This document shows positions 38,695-47,715 of a DNA stretch of 64,000 nucleotides, piece after piece (position 1 is the first letter of the stretch; each line of letters begins with the position of its first letter). The stretch comes from Pseudovibrio denitrificans JCM 12308 (GTDB lineage: Bacteria > Pseudomonadota > Alphaproteobacteria > Rhizobiales > Stappiaceae). A program made the translations under genes and the position numbers. The stretch covers positions 124,001 through 188,000 of the forward strand of contig NZ_BAZK01000009.1 in the NCBI RefSeq assembly GCF_001310815.1, in the 5' to 3' direction. The notes under the pieces are model-generated. The model searched no databases and had not been told where the DNA came from. It worked only from the letters and a program-made list of their open reading frames with translations.

Positions 38695-39705
38695 ATGATT
38701 GGGGCACTTAAGAGATTTTCACGCACAACGGCATTGGCTCTGTCACTTGGCATGGCTGGATTCGCTGGTGGACAGGCGCAAGCGGAAGAAAGCCTGATCT
38801 TGGCACATGCGATGAATACAGATCACGTATTCCACGCGCTTTCCGAGCGTTTTATGGGAGAGCTGGACGGTAAAGCCATCAACATTGATTATCATCCTGG
38901 TGGCGATCTTGGTGACTGGACCTCCCTATTTGAGCAGTCCATGCAGGGTGTTGTGCCAATGAGCCTCACATGGGGTGCATCTGAGTTTGATGGCCGGTTG
39001 GATCTCGCTTACCTCGGCTACGTGGTTTCCAATTGGGAACAGGCGCAGAAGCTCTATGGTCCGGGCTCAGATATGCTGGATATCTACAACGGTATTCTTC
39101 ATGAACTTGGCTTGCATGCGGTAGGGATTATTCCAACGGATTTTGGTTCTGTCGTGATCCGCAAAGGCGTTGGCAAGGTGCCGGTCAATTTTCCTGCTGA
39201 TGCCAATGGTTTGAAGATCCGTGTTCCGGGTCTGCCGATGGCAGTGGAACGCTTCAACAATCTGGGTTTCTCAGCTGTTCCGATCCCGCTGGCAGAGGTT
39301 TACACCGCCCTTCAGCTTGGTACGGTCGATGCGCGTTCATTCTCAACCGCGGTTGAGACGTATTCACTGCGTGACGTTCTGGAAACCAACATCCTCACCA
39401 ATGACTATTTCGAGCACGCCTTCTGGCTGGTGAACAAGGACTGGTGGGAAGGCCTTGAAACAGCTGATCGTGAAGCTCTGCAAACTGCGATCGACACCAC
39501 ACTTGAGTGGTCCTGGGGAGAAGCGCAGGCAAAGAGCGAAGAGTTCCTGCAAAAAGCCAGAGATGCCGGGATCAAGGTGGTTGAGCTGGATGATGCCCAG
39601 CAGGCAGCTGCGCGCAAGATTGCTCATGAAACGGAATGGCCAGCCATGGAGAAAATCATTGGCTCTGAGATCATGAGCCAAATCCGTCAAGCTGCTGCAA
39701 ACTAA
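38695..39705 (+). CDS. TRAP substrate-binding protein (DctP), third system
   Basis: 336-residue periplasmic receptor with signal peptide ending near GGQAQA and the DctP body: AHAMNTDHVFHALSERFMGEL, IDYHPGGDLGDWTSLFEQSMQG, LKIRVPGLPMAVERFNNLGFSAVPIPLAEVYTALQLGTVD. It is the first gene of dctP-dctQ-dctM. The ligand is unknown; the shared motif with the MocR and CoA-transferase genes suggests a link to the downstream acid pathway. Confidence 0.92.
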   Translation: MIGALKRFSRTTALALSLGMAGFAGGQAQAEESLILAHAMNTDHVFHALSERFMGELDGKAINIDYHPGGDLGDWTSLFEQSMQGVVPMSLTWGASEFDGRLDLAYLGYVVSNWEQAQKLYGPGSDMLDIYNGILHELGLHAVGIIPTDFGSVVIRKGVGKVPVNFPADANGLKIRVPGLPMAVERFNNLGFSAVPIPLAEVYTALQLGTVDARSFSTAVETYSLRDVLETNILTNDYFEHAFWLVNKDWWEGLETADREALQTAIDTTLEWSWGEAQAKSEEFLQKARDAGIKVVELDDAQQAAARKIAHETEWPAMEKIIGSEIMSQIRQAAAN

Positions 39706-39718
39706 TAATAATTGAAGA

Positions 39719-39744
39719 GAAGGCCGGAGTGTGCTCCGGTCTTC
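39719..39744 (+). terminator. Hairpin between dctP and dctQ (third system)
   Basis: 11-bp stem GAAGGCCGGAG / CTCCGGTCTTC with a 4-nt loop in the 52-bp gap. As at 1156-1180, probably keeps the binding protein in excess over the permeases. Confidence 0.6.
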
Positions 39745-39757
39745 GGTTGGGAGGCAT

Positions 39758-40408
39758 ATGACCGTGAACCGCGAGTCTAAACAGCACCCGCGTGCGCCGG
39801 TGCAGGTCGCTTCATTCATCTATGATCCGGAAATTACCGAAACAGAACCGCCGGATCATGTCACCGCAATCCCAGAAGGTCCGCAATCCAGAAGCATGAC
39901 TAGGCTGCTAAAAGCGGAGCGGCTTCTGGAAAGATCTCTGTATTTTGGTCTGGTGTCGATGGGCATTGGTCTTGCCGCAATCATGTTTGTGCAGGTTCTG
40001 CTTCGCTATGTGTTTGCGCTGCCGTTTGTCGGTATTGAAGAGCTTGCTCTGCTGATGGGGGCCTGGTTTTACTTTCTGGGGCTTGCTTATGTGACCCGTA
40101 ATGGAGAGCACATTCACGGTGGCATCGTGACACTGTTGATCAAAAGTCCGCGAAAGATCCAGAGCATCCGCTTGATCATGACACTGGCCAGCATCGCTGC
40201 CTGTCTAGTGTTTGGGTATTATGCCAGCAAGTACGCGATCTTTGAAATAGAGCGTGGGCGCGCAAGCTCTTACATGCGCTGGCCAAAAGGGCTGTGGTCT
40301 GCCTCCATGATCATCGGATTTGCAGGCACGATCATCTACCTCTCGCTGCAAGCCATCAATCAAACCATTGACCTTAAAACAAGACTTTCAGTCGTGAAGA
40401 AGGGCTAA
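39758..40408 (+). CDS. TRAP small permease (DctQ), third system
   Basis: 216-residue DctQ-type subunit with an unusually long (about 60 residues) hydrophilic N-terminus before the first membrane segment, then LRYVFALPFVGIEELALLMGAWFYFLGLAYVTRNGEHIHGGIV, the family core. GGGAGG precedes the ATG at 39758. Two bases separate it from dctM. Confidence 0.9.
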   Translation: MTVNRESKQHPRAPVQVASFIYDPEITETEPPDHVTAIPEGPQSRSMTRLLKAERLLERSLYFGLVSMGIGLAAIMFVQVLLRYVFALPFVGIEELALLMGAWFYFLGLAYVTRNGEHIHGGIVTLLIKSPRKIQSIRLIMTLASIAACLVFGYYASKYAIFEIERGRASSYMRWPKGLWSASMIIGFAGTIIYLSLQAINQTIDLKTRLSVVKKG

Positions 40409-40410
40409 TC

Positions 40411-41718
40411 ATGTTCATTTTTCTTGCCTCTCTTCTGCTTATCGTCGTGCTGTTGCTGGCTGAAATGCCAATCGCATTTGCATTTGGTGTTGGCGCGCTG
40501 GTGTTCGGCATTGCTTCAGACTCAAACGTTTCCTTCCTGATCCCTTACGCCTATCAGACCACGCTCAGCTTCGCTCTGCTGGCGCTGCCCTTGTTCGTGC
40601 TGGCTGGAACACTGATGGCTGAAGGTGGCATCTCAGATCGACTGCTCAGTTTCGTGAATGCGTTTGTCGGGCGCATGAAAGGTGGGCTTGGCGCGGTGAC
40701 TGTGATCACCTGTGCCTTGTTCGGTGCGATCTCTGGCTCATCATCTGCCGCCATTGCGGCGATTGGGCAGATCATGATCCCGCGGATGGTGAAGGAAGGC
40801 TATCCGGTTGGCCACGCAACGGCGTTGGTAGCGTGTTCTTCTGTGCTGGCGTTGATGATCCCGCCGTCTATTCCGATGATTGTGTTTGCAGTGACGGGTG
40901 GCTTGTCCGTTGGGGCGGCGTTCCTATCGACGGTTATTCCGGGTGTCCTGCTGGCTCTGGTTTACATCGCCCTCAACTTCTTCTTCCTGCGCAAGGTGGA
41001 TACCATTCAGGTGGAGGAGCCTTTGCCATTTAAGGAAGCAGCGCAGAATGTTGCCAGCAGCGGGCTGAAGGCATTCTGGGCGCTGATGATGCCATTATTG
41101 GTGTTGGGGGTGATTTACAGCGGTATCGCAACGCCAACAGAAGCTGCTGCAATCTCACTGGTTTATGCGATTGTTGTTGGGGTGTTCATCTATAAAGGGC
41201 TGAGCTTCAAAGATATTCCGGCGGCCTTTGTGCGGGCGGCGATCACCACAAGTTCCATCATCGCAGTGTTGTTCTTTCTGTTTGTGATGAGCCGGGCGAT
41301 GATCCTGCAGCAGGTGCCGCGTGAAGTGGCTGAGGTGCTGATCTCGCTGACGGAAAACAAGATCCTGATCCTGTTGCTGATCAACCTTATTTTGCTGCTC
41401 ATTGGTATGATCGTGGATGATGTATCCGGCAGTGTGTTGGCGGCAATTGTATTGCTTCCGGTGGCAACGGAGATTGGCGTTCATCCAATTCACTTTGCAG
41501 CGATTGTTGGCACCAATCTGGGGCTGGGGAATGTATCCCCACCGTGTGCGCCCATGCTCTATATGGCCGCCGGGGTGAGCAAGCTCACGCTGGATAAGTA
41601 TGTGGGCATCACACTCAAGTTCCTGCTGCTTGGGCATCTGCCGATGGTTCTCATCGTCACCTTCTTCCCGGAACTGTCGCTGGCTCTGCCAAGACTGATC
41701 ATGGGTATCGACGTTTAA
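40411..41718 (+). CDS. TRAP large permease (DctM), third system
   Basis: 435-residue DctM subunit with about twelve hydrophobic segments; landmarks LALPLFVLAGTLMAEGGISDRLL, FGAISGSSSAAIAAIGQIMIPRM, LALMIPPSIPMIVFA, GIATPTEAAAISLVYA, NLGLGNVSPPCAPMLYMA. Followed by a convergent terminator shared with the GntR gene. Confidence 0.94.
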   Translation: MFIFLASLLLIVVLLLAEMPIAFAFGVGALVFGIASDSNVSFLIPYAYQTTLSFALLALPLFVLAGTLMAEGGISDRLLSFVNAFVGRMKGGLGAVTVITCALFGAISGSSSAAIAAIGQIMIPRMVKEGYPVGHATALVACSSVLALMIPPSIPMIVFAVTGGLSVGAAFLSTVIPGVLLALVYIALNFFFLRKVDTIQVEEPLPFKEAAQNVASSGLKAFWALMMPLLVLGVIYSGIATPTEAAAISLVYAIVVGVFIYKGLSFKDIPAAFVRAAITTSSIIAVLFFLFVMSRAMILQQVPREVAEVLISLTENKILILLLINLILLLIGMIVDDVSGSVLAAIVLLPVATEIGVHPIHFAAIVGTNLGLGNVSPPCAPMLYMAAGVSKLTLDKYVGITLKFLLLGHLPMVLIVTFFPELSLALPRLIMGIDV

Positions 41719-41726
41719 TCCATCCC

Positions 41727-41756
41727 ATCCTCTGCGGTGATCTCATCGCAGAGGAT
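41727..41756. terminator. Convergent terminator between dctM and gntR
   Basis: Perfect 10-bp inverted repeat ATCCTCTGCG / CGCAGAGGAT with a 10-nt loop between two converging genes. No strong T-run. Confidence 0.55.
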
Positions 41757-42412
41757 CAGTTGGCTGAGAGTTTGATGACTTTCAGCGCACTTCCAGCAAG
41801 ATATTCATGAAGCTTCAAGAGTTGCTCCTTCGCAGCAACCTCATTGCCAATAGCGACTGAGCGCATGATGTCTGCGTGAAACTGGCTGCAGACCATGGTG
41901 TCGTCACGCGTTTTATTGGCAAACCAGAACCGGCGGGATTGGCTCTGCACACGGGCAAGCGCATGGTGGAAGTATGGGTTGCCGCTGGCATTGGTAATGG
42001 CGAAGTGAATGCCTCGCAAAGCCTCCAGCAGGCTAGCATCTTCATCACCTTGCGCACTTTCCAAAATGTTCTGTGCCAGTTGCAGCATATGAACGCGGTG
42101 TTCGCTGCTACCACGCAGGATCGCATATTTGATGCAAGTCGGTTCAATCTCTTTGCGGATCTCCAAAAGCTGAAGTTGCTGCGCTGCTGAAATCTCCAGA
42201 AACTCGACACCCTTTCGTGCATGCACTTTCAGCATGTCTTCCTGCTCAAGAGCCTGAAGGGCTTCTCTGACGGGAGTGCGTCCAAGCTGTAATATGGCAG
42301 AGAGTTTGTTTTCTGAGTAAAGCTGCTCCGTATCCAGCTCCCTGAAAATGACTTTGCGCTCTATCTCAGCCTTGGCAAAAGCTGCTTGTGTTGTTGCTTG
42401 GAAATCAGACAC
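41756..42412 (-). CDS. GntR/FCD-family regulator
   Basis: 218-residue FadR-C-type GntR regulator: N-terminal winged helix (YSENKLSAILQLGRTPVREALQALEQEDMLKVHARKGVEFL) and helical FCD ligand domain with metal-type histidines (HFAITNASGNPYFHHAL, FHADIMRSVAIGNEVAA). Starts with GTG. It ends against the TRAP operon and is divergent from the FAD oxidoreductase. Such regulators usually bind a carboxylate and control nearby transport and catabolism. Confidence 0.92.
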   Translation of the reverse strand: MSDFQATTQAAFAKAEIERKVIFRELDTEQLYSENKLSAILQLGRTPVREALQALEQEDMLKVHARKGVEFLEISAAQQLQLLEIRKEIEPTCIKYAILRGSSEHRVHMLQLAQNILESAQGDEDASLLEALRGIHFAITNASGNPYFHHALARVQSQSRRFWFANKTRDDTMVCSQFHADIMRSVAIGNEVAAKEQLLKLHEYLAGSALKVIKLSAN

Positions 42413-42876
42413 CTGGTGCTCCGCTTGCTTAAGCTGGCATGTAAATTCTGGCGGTGAAGCTAGAGCAATGGAATCTGCGAGTGAAGCAATCTGTTTATTT
42501 CCACATTTGTACTTAGGATAAGTTTCAAACTGTATATCTGGTAATAGTGCTTAGCTGTGCGCAAGTATATGCACAGATGATTGTTGTGCAATTTCTATCT
42601 GTATACATATAGCATAACAGCCACTTCGATAGGTGCTCGCTTATCTATCTGTTTTGTAAAGATATTTTTTGTGTGAGTGAGAATTTGAAGTTGCTCACCA
42701 CAAAACTGTCAGTGACTATTTCAGCTGACTGTATGTACGTTCTTCTACTTTTGTCAGTGCCCGCTCTTCGTGATGTGTTTCACAATATGTTAGTTAGGAA
42801 GAGAGGCTCATAAGTCAGCTCATCCTCTCATATTAGCGTTATATAACAATATGTTATCTTATATGTGAGTGGCGAT
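42413..42876. promoter_or_regulatory. 464-bp divergent regulatory region (gntR / FAD oxidoreductase)
   Basis: Gene-free. Contains AAACTGTATAT (42527-42537), the same core as at 38316 and 47545, and a direct repeat CAATATGTTA (42783-42792 and 42847-42856); the second copy is inside the palindrome TAACAATATGTTA just before the oxidoreductase start. Suggests two regulators act here. Confidence 0.5.
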
Positions 42877-44226
42877 ATGGCTTGGAAGGAATTAGCATTA
42901 AGCGCAGTCGACAGTCCGGTGTTGGACGAGGCTGATGTTGTGGTGTGTGGAGGTGGCCCGGCAGGTGTTGCTGCGGCTGTGATGAGCGCCCGGGATGGCC
43001 TTAAAACAATCCTTGTCGAGAAGAATGGCTTTTGCGGTGGCGCTGCAACAGCAGGTCTGTCTGGGACGATTTGCGGTCTGTATCTGACGCAGGATGAAAT
43101 TGCCAAGAAAACACCTAAGCAGGTCGTCTTTGGTTTTGCAGAAGAGTTTCGTCAGAGACTAGAAGGCAAGCAGGGCGTTACAGAGCCCCAGATCTACGGC
43201 AACACGCATGTGTTGACATTCGACCCACTGCGTTGGCGCGAAGTAGCCGATGATCTGCTGGAAGAAGCTGGTGTAACATGTTTGTATCACTGCCTTATCA
43301 CTGAGGTGATGAGAGAGGATCAACGCATCAAAGCGATCAAACTGGAGAGTTCAGCCGGGAGCACCTTCCTGAAAGCCAAAGCTTTCATTGATGCGACAGG
43401 TGATGCCGCTGTACTGGCAAAAGCTGGATGCGAGCATTCTTATGGCGACAAGGGTAACATCCAGAACCCAACCATGATGTTCCGTCTTTCCAACGTGGAA
43501 GCCGAAGGTTTTTACAAGGTCTTTGGTGAGGACACCATTTCACCGCCTGAAGTCACCGAGAAGATCCGCGAAGTCAACGCAAGTGGTGAACGTCATCTGC
43601 CGCGGGACAAGGTCTGGGTCTTCCCAACACCGCAGGACGGTGTGTTTTTGATGAACTGCACTCGCCTTGCGGGGCAAGGTGGCCGGATGCTGAATGTCAT
43701 CAATCCAGCTGACCGAACCTATGCGGAGATCTATGGCCGCCGCTCAGCCCGTGACTATCATGCCTTCTTCAAGGAGAACGTTGAGGGCTTTGAGAAAACA
43801 CAGCTGATCGACATGCCGCCGGAGATCGGCGTGCGCCAGACCCGGACGATCCGTGGCACGAAAACACTGACAAACGATCAGGTCGTGAACTGCGAAAAGC
43901 CAGCGGACGGCATTGCCCGCTCATCCTGGCCAATCGAGTTGCATGCTGGCAAGCAGAGTAAGCTGCATTGGCTGATGAACGACTACTACGAGATCCCTTG
44001 GGGCACGCTTGTTCCTGAGGAGTTGGACAATACAATTGTCGCGGGCCGTTGCCTGAGCGCAGAGCATGAGGCGCTGGCATCTGCCCGCGTGACGGCTCAG
44101 TGCTTTGAGATGGGGCACGCAGCGGCTGTCGCAACCAAAATTTCACTCGAAAGCGCAGTGAAATACAAAGATCTGGATCCGGAGCAAATCCGCCAGAAAA
44201 TGCGCGTGAATAACAGCGCATTGTAG
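42877..44226 (+). CDS. FAD-dependent oxidoreductase
   Basis: 449-residue flavoprotein of the FAD-dependent oxidoreductase (PF12831-like) group. The FAD site is at the N-terminus: ADVVVCGGGPAGVAAAVMSARDGLKTILVEKNGFCGGAATAGL; later FIDATGDAAVLAKAGC and a C-terminal NTIVAGRCLSAEHEALASARVTAQCFEMGHAAAVAT. No membrane segment. Substrate unknown; the BCCT carrier follows 137 bp downstream. GTG 42865 is an alternative start four codons earlier. Confidence 0.85.
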   Translation: MAWKELALSAVDSPVLDEADVVVCGGGPAGVAAAVMSARDGLKTILVEKNGFCGGAATAGLSGTICGLYLTQDEIAKKTPKQVVFGFAEEFRQRLEGKQGVTEPQIYGNTHVLTFDPLRWREVADDLLEEAGVTCLYHCLITEVMREDQRIKAIKLESSAGSTFLKAKAFIDATGDAAVLAKAGCEHSYGDKGNIQNPTMMFRLSNVEAEGFYKVFGEDTISPPEVTEKIREVNASGERHLPRDKVWVFPTPQDGVFLMNCTRLAGQGGRMLNVINPADRTYAEIYGRRSARDYHAFFKENVEGFEKTQLIDMPPEIGVRQTRTIRGTKTLTNDQVVNCEKPADGIARSSWPIELHAGKQSKLHWLMNDYYEIPWGTLVPEELDNTIVAGRCLSAEHEALASARVTAQCFEMGHAAAVATKISLESAVKYKDLDPEQIRQKMRVNNSAL

Positions 44227-44363
44227 CACCTAGTCACATTCAAACTGACCACAAGTAACTGTAGGAAGCTGTAGCCGTAAGGATGCTGCTTCCTGCAAAG
44301 GGGCTCGTGCGGCCTGACGCCGCCGAAACCTTTGTCTGAAGGCCAAACATCGGGAGAGATATT

Positions 44364-45995
44364 ATGGCTTTGGAGGAACCCATGACAAAACCAACCACAA
44401 ATAAGGGGGAGATACTTAAGCCCAGCTTGGACAAGTCCATTTTCTTGCCAAGTCTACTCTTCAGCCTTGCGATCATCATTCCGATGATCCTGATGGGTGA
44501 GGCACTCAATCCTTACATCACAGCAATCAATAACTTCGTGTCGCACAGCTTTGGCTGGGCATACATGGCTTACGGCACCATTGGCCTGTTCTTTCTGGCA
44601 TGGGTGGCCTTTGGCCCACTGGCCAACGTAAAGCTGGGCAATGCAGACGATAAACCAGCCTTCAACGATTCAAGCTGGGCTTTCATGATCCTGGCAGCCG
44701 GTTTCGGTATCGGCGTGGTCAACTGGTCCATGGTTGAGCCTATGATTACCATGGCCTCAGCTCCTGCTGGTGCAGAACCATTCTCTGCAAAGGCTGCTGA
44801 AGATGCGCTTGCTTATGGCTTGATCCACTGGGGACCATTCCTTTGGGTTGGCTACATGGCGCTCGGCCTTCCATTTGCGTACTTCTTGTTTGCACGTAAG
44901 CCAAAGGTTCAGCGTTTTGCGCTTTGCTTTGAGCCAATCCTTGGTCAAAAGCGGGTTGAAGGACCAATCGGTACCGCAATCAATGCATTCGCTGTTTTCG
45001 GTCTTATCGGTGGTATCGGTACGACCCTTGGTCTTGCTATTCCGCTGCTGGCTGGTTTGCTTTCCGTATTCATCGGTATTGAGCACACCATGTTCGTGGA
45101 AGTCGGCGTTCTGCTCTTCTTCGGCGCGTTGACCATGTACTCTCTTTCCAAAACCATTTCGAAAGGGATGAAACTGCTCTCAGACTTCAACGGCTGGCTT
45201 GTTGTTGTGGTGCTGGGTGCGATGATCCTGTTTGGCCCAACGGCTTACATCATGAACAGCTTCACAAGCATCTTCGGTAATGCAATGGAGTTGATGCCGC
45301 ACGTGTTCACCTGGACAGATACCTATGGCCTGTCCAACGGTTATGCGCAGGACCAGAGCGTGTTCTACATGGCTTGGTACATTGCATATGCACCTCAGAT
45401 GGGCCTGTTCGTGGCATGTGTGTCTCGCGGCAGAACTCTGAAGAACGTTGTGCTGGGCTGCGTTGGTTACGGCTCCTTGTCTGCCTTCGTATTCTTTGCA
45501 ATTCTGGGTGCTTTCGCTGTTCAGCTTCAGCTCTCCGGTACTGTTGATCTTGCCGCAAACTTCAATGAGCACGGCATTCCGTCCACAGTCGCACTGGCAT
45601 TGAGCAACACTCCGCTTCCAGCACTGGCTGTGCCAATCTATCTGGTGATGGTGGCAATCTTCGTGATCACCACGATTGAAGCTTGTACCCGTAACCTGGC
45701 GTCCATGACCAACAAGAACATCAGCGGCGACATTGAGCCTTCAACCTCTTCCCGCCTGATCTGGTGCGCAATCATCATTGCAATCAGCTTCGGTGTGATC
45801 CTTGTTGGCGGTCTGGATGTGGTTGTCACGCTGGCTCTGGTGCCAACGGTGCCACTCGTTGCACTCAGCTTCCTTGCGACCTACTGCATGGTCAAGGCAG
45901 CTCGCAAAGACTTCCCGCACTTGTTCCGCTCCAAATACACCGCCATCGAGCGGCATGAAGACGGATCTCTGACGGTGAAAACCGCAGAACTCTAA
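44364..45995 (+). CDS. BCCT-family transporter
   Basis: 543-residue betaine/carnitine/choline-type secondary carrier with about twelve membrane segments. Landmarks: GIGVVNWSMVEP, GLIHWGPFLWVGY, VFYMAWYIAYAPQMGLFVACVSRGRT (the family TM8 signature ending in SRGRT). Two of three tryptophans that make the betaine box in BetP (recalled as W373, W374 and W377) are tyrosines here (W-Y-x-x-Y), so the ligand may not be glycine betaine. GGGAGAG precedes the ATG. Confidence 0.93.
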   Translation: MALEEPMTKPTTNKGEILKPSLDKSIFLPSLLFSLAIIIPMILMGEALNPYITAINNFVSHSFGWAYMAYGTIGLFFLAWVAFGPLANVKLGNADDKPAFNDSSWAFMILAAGFGIGVVNWSMVEPMITMASAPAGAEPFSAKAAEDALAYGLIHWGPFLWVGYMALGLPFAYFLFARKPKVQRFALCFEPILGQKRVEGPIGTAINAFAVFGLIGGIGTTLGLAIPLLAGLLSVFIGIEHTMFVEVGVLLFFGALTMYSLSKTISKGMKLLSDFNGWLVVVVLGAMILFGPTAYIMNSFTSIFGNAMELMPHVFTWTDTYGLSNGYAQDQSVFYMAWYIAYAPQMGLFVACVSRGRTLKNVVLGCVGYGSLSAFVFFAILGAFAVQLQLSGTVDLAANFNEHGIPSTVALALSNTPLPALAVPIYLVMVAIFVITTIEACTRNLASMTNKNISGDIEPSTSSRLIWCAIIIAISFGVILVGGLDVVVTLALVPTVPLVALSFLATYCMVKAARKDFPHLFRSKYTAIERHEDGSLTVKTAEL

Positions 45996-46005
45996 GACCC
46001 CTGAG

Positions 46006-46035
46006 AGAGGCAGCAATCGCTGCCTCTTTTATTTT
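46006..46035. terminator. Bidirectional terminator between BCCT gene and mocR
   Basis: 9-bp stem AGAGGCAGC / GCTGCCTCT with AATC loop followed by TTTTATTTTT. Strong rho-independent terminator for the BCCT gene; the mocR 3' end overlaps its tail. Confidence 0.88.
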
Positions 46036-47516
46036 TCCCTCAAAGCTGCTTTTGCAATAAGCTCAATTCCCTCCGGAATAAGCGCGTTATCGATCACCGA
46101 ATATCCCAGACGGATATGGTTCAGGTTCTCACTTGGATTGGAGAAGGTGAAGCCACCTGTTTCAAAGTAAACGCTGGACTCCATCACCTTCTGCTGTAGC
46201 TTCCCGGCATCAATGTCTTCCGGTAATTTCAACCAGATGCTTCCCCCACCAAACTCTGGCAGTACAGAAGCGCCCGGAAAATGTGCCTCAAGTGACTGAT
46301 GCATCGTCTTGCATCTGGTTTTGTATTCATTCGAGATTTTTGCGAGGAACCGGTCAAAGTAGCCCCGCTGTAGGAACAGGGCGACACTGCGCTGGTTGTT
46401 GACGGGCGGATGTCGCAAAATGTGGTGGCGAAGTGCTTTTGCCTCGCGGATAAACTCCCTGTCTGCCACCAGATAGCCAATGCGCAGCCCCGGCATCAGA
46501 CTCTTGGACAGGCTGCCCGCATAAATCACGTTCCCACATCGATCCAGGCTTTTGAGGGCAGGCGGTGGTGTCTTGTCGAAGGCGATCTCTGCCTCGTAAT
46601 CATCCTCGATGATGAACTGACGATTTTGCGCCGTGATGCGCAGCAGCTCTTCCCGTCGCTCAACAGGCATGGTGACAGTGGTCGGAAACTGATGGCTCGG
46701 TGTGGTGTAAAGGCATTTGCATTGGTTGATCTCATCACTCAGGATCATCCCACCTTTATCAATCGGCAACCTGCGCACATTCAGGTTTTCCATCTGCGCC
46801 ATGTTCAAAATGTCCGGATATCCTGGATCTTCTATGCCGATCGTCTCACCTGTCCGTAGCAACAGCTTCACGGCAAGGTACAACGCTTGCTGCCCGCCCA
46901 ATGTGATCAGGATTTCTTCCGGGTGGGCGATGATCCCGCGCTTGGACAGCACACGCTGCATGAGCTGCTCAACAAGCAGCTCATCATCAATGGAGGAGTA
47001 ATCTGTCGCCCAGTTTCGCATCTCCACCACATTGACTGAGTCGCGAATACACTCGCGCCAGCTGGCAATCGGGAACAGGTTTGGATCGATCAGCCCACAG
47101 ATGAACGGGAAGCGAAACCGGACGAGACTGTCACTTGGCTTCACCACACGAGGCATGTTGAAACTCCGTCCGCGAAAATGCGAGTTGAAGTCCATCTTAA
47201 TCACATCTGTATCACTACTATTGGCAGGTGATGTGTACAGATTTTGCGAGGCCTGACTGGAGAGCAATGCATCTTCGCGGATGTAGATGCCAGCCCGGTC
47301 TCGGCTCTCCACAAACCCATCCTGCTTCAGGCTCTCATAGGCCAGTGAAACTGTTGTGACACTTACCTCTAAGTCTTTGGAAAGCTTACGAATAGAAGGT
47401 AAGGGACGATGAATGGGAAACTGTCGGTTCACAATCGCAATCGCCAGCTGACGCCGAATTTGTGTCTGCAAACTCTCGGATGAACTTCGGTCAATTCGGA
47501 TCAGGTTGGCGTACAT
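46029..47516 (-). CDS. MocR-family regulator (GntR fused to aminotransferase)
   Basis: 495-residue MocR/PdxR-type regulator: N-terminal GntR winged helix (LQTQIRRQLAIAIVNRQFPIHRPLPSIRKLSKDLEVSVTTVSLAYESLKQDGFVESR) and a class I aminotransferase-like domain with PLP lysine in IYAGSLSKSLMPGLRIGYLV and EDDYEAEI. Such proteins bind direct repeats, often two helical turns apart. Upstream are two ACTGTATATA copies 22 bp apart (47547, 47569), a good match to this mode. Divergent from the enoyl-CoA hydratase gene. Confidence 0.92.
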   Translation of the reverse strand: MYANLIRIDRSSSESLQTQIRRQLAIAIVNRQFPIHRPLPSIRKLSKDLEVSVTTVSLAYESLKQDGFVESRDRAGIYIREDALLSSQASQNLYTSPANSSDTDVIKMDFNSHFRGRSFNMPRVVKPSDSLVRFRFPFICGLIDPNLFPIASWRECIRDSVNVVEMRNWATDYSSIDDELLVEQLMQRVLSKRGIIAHPEEILITLGGQQALYLAVKLLLRTGETIGIEDPGYPDILNMAQMENLNVRRLPIDKGGMILSDEINQCKCLYTTPSHQFPTTVTMPVERREELLRITAQNRQFIIEDDYEAEIAFDKTPPPALKSLDRCGNVIYAGSLSKSLMPGLRIGYLVADREFIREAKALRHHILRHPPVNNQRSVALFLQRGYFDRFLAKISNEYKTRCKTMHQSLEAHFPGASVLPEFGGGSIWLKLPEDIDAGKLQQKVMESSVYFETGGFTFSNPSENLNHIRLGYSVIDNALIPEGIELIAKAALREK

Positions 47517-47544
47517 TTTCTTCTCTTTCCAAATCCAGTCAGCT

Positions 47545-47578
47545 AAACTGTATATATGGAAGAGAGTTACTGTATATA
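47545..47578. promoter_or_regulatory. Candidate MocR operator, direct repeats
   Basis: AAACTGTATATA (47545-47556) and TACTGTATATA (47568-47578); the shared ACTGTATATA copies are 22 bp apart, two turns of DNA. Located in the mocR/hydratase divergent promoter; the same core occurs at 38316-38327 and 42527-42537. Confidence 0.6.
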
Positions 47579-47715
47579 AAATAAAATGACAATCAAAAAT
47601 AGACTGCCTCTCAATTCAGAAGGGCAAAGAGGCACCACAAACGCTCTCCAGCTCCTCTGACATTAACGGGAAGCTGAACCGCGCAAAGCGGATCAGGATT
47701 ACTTGGGAGCAGACT

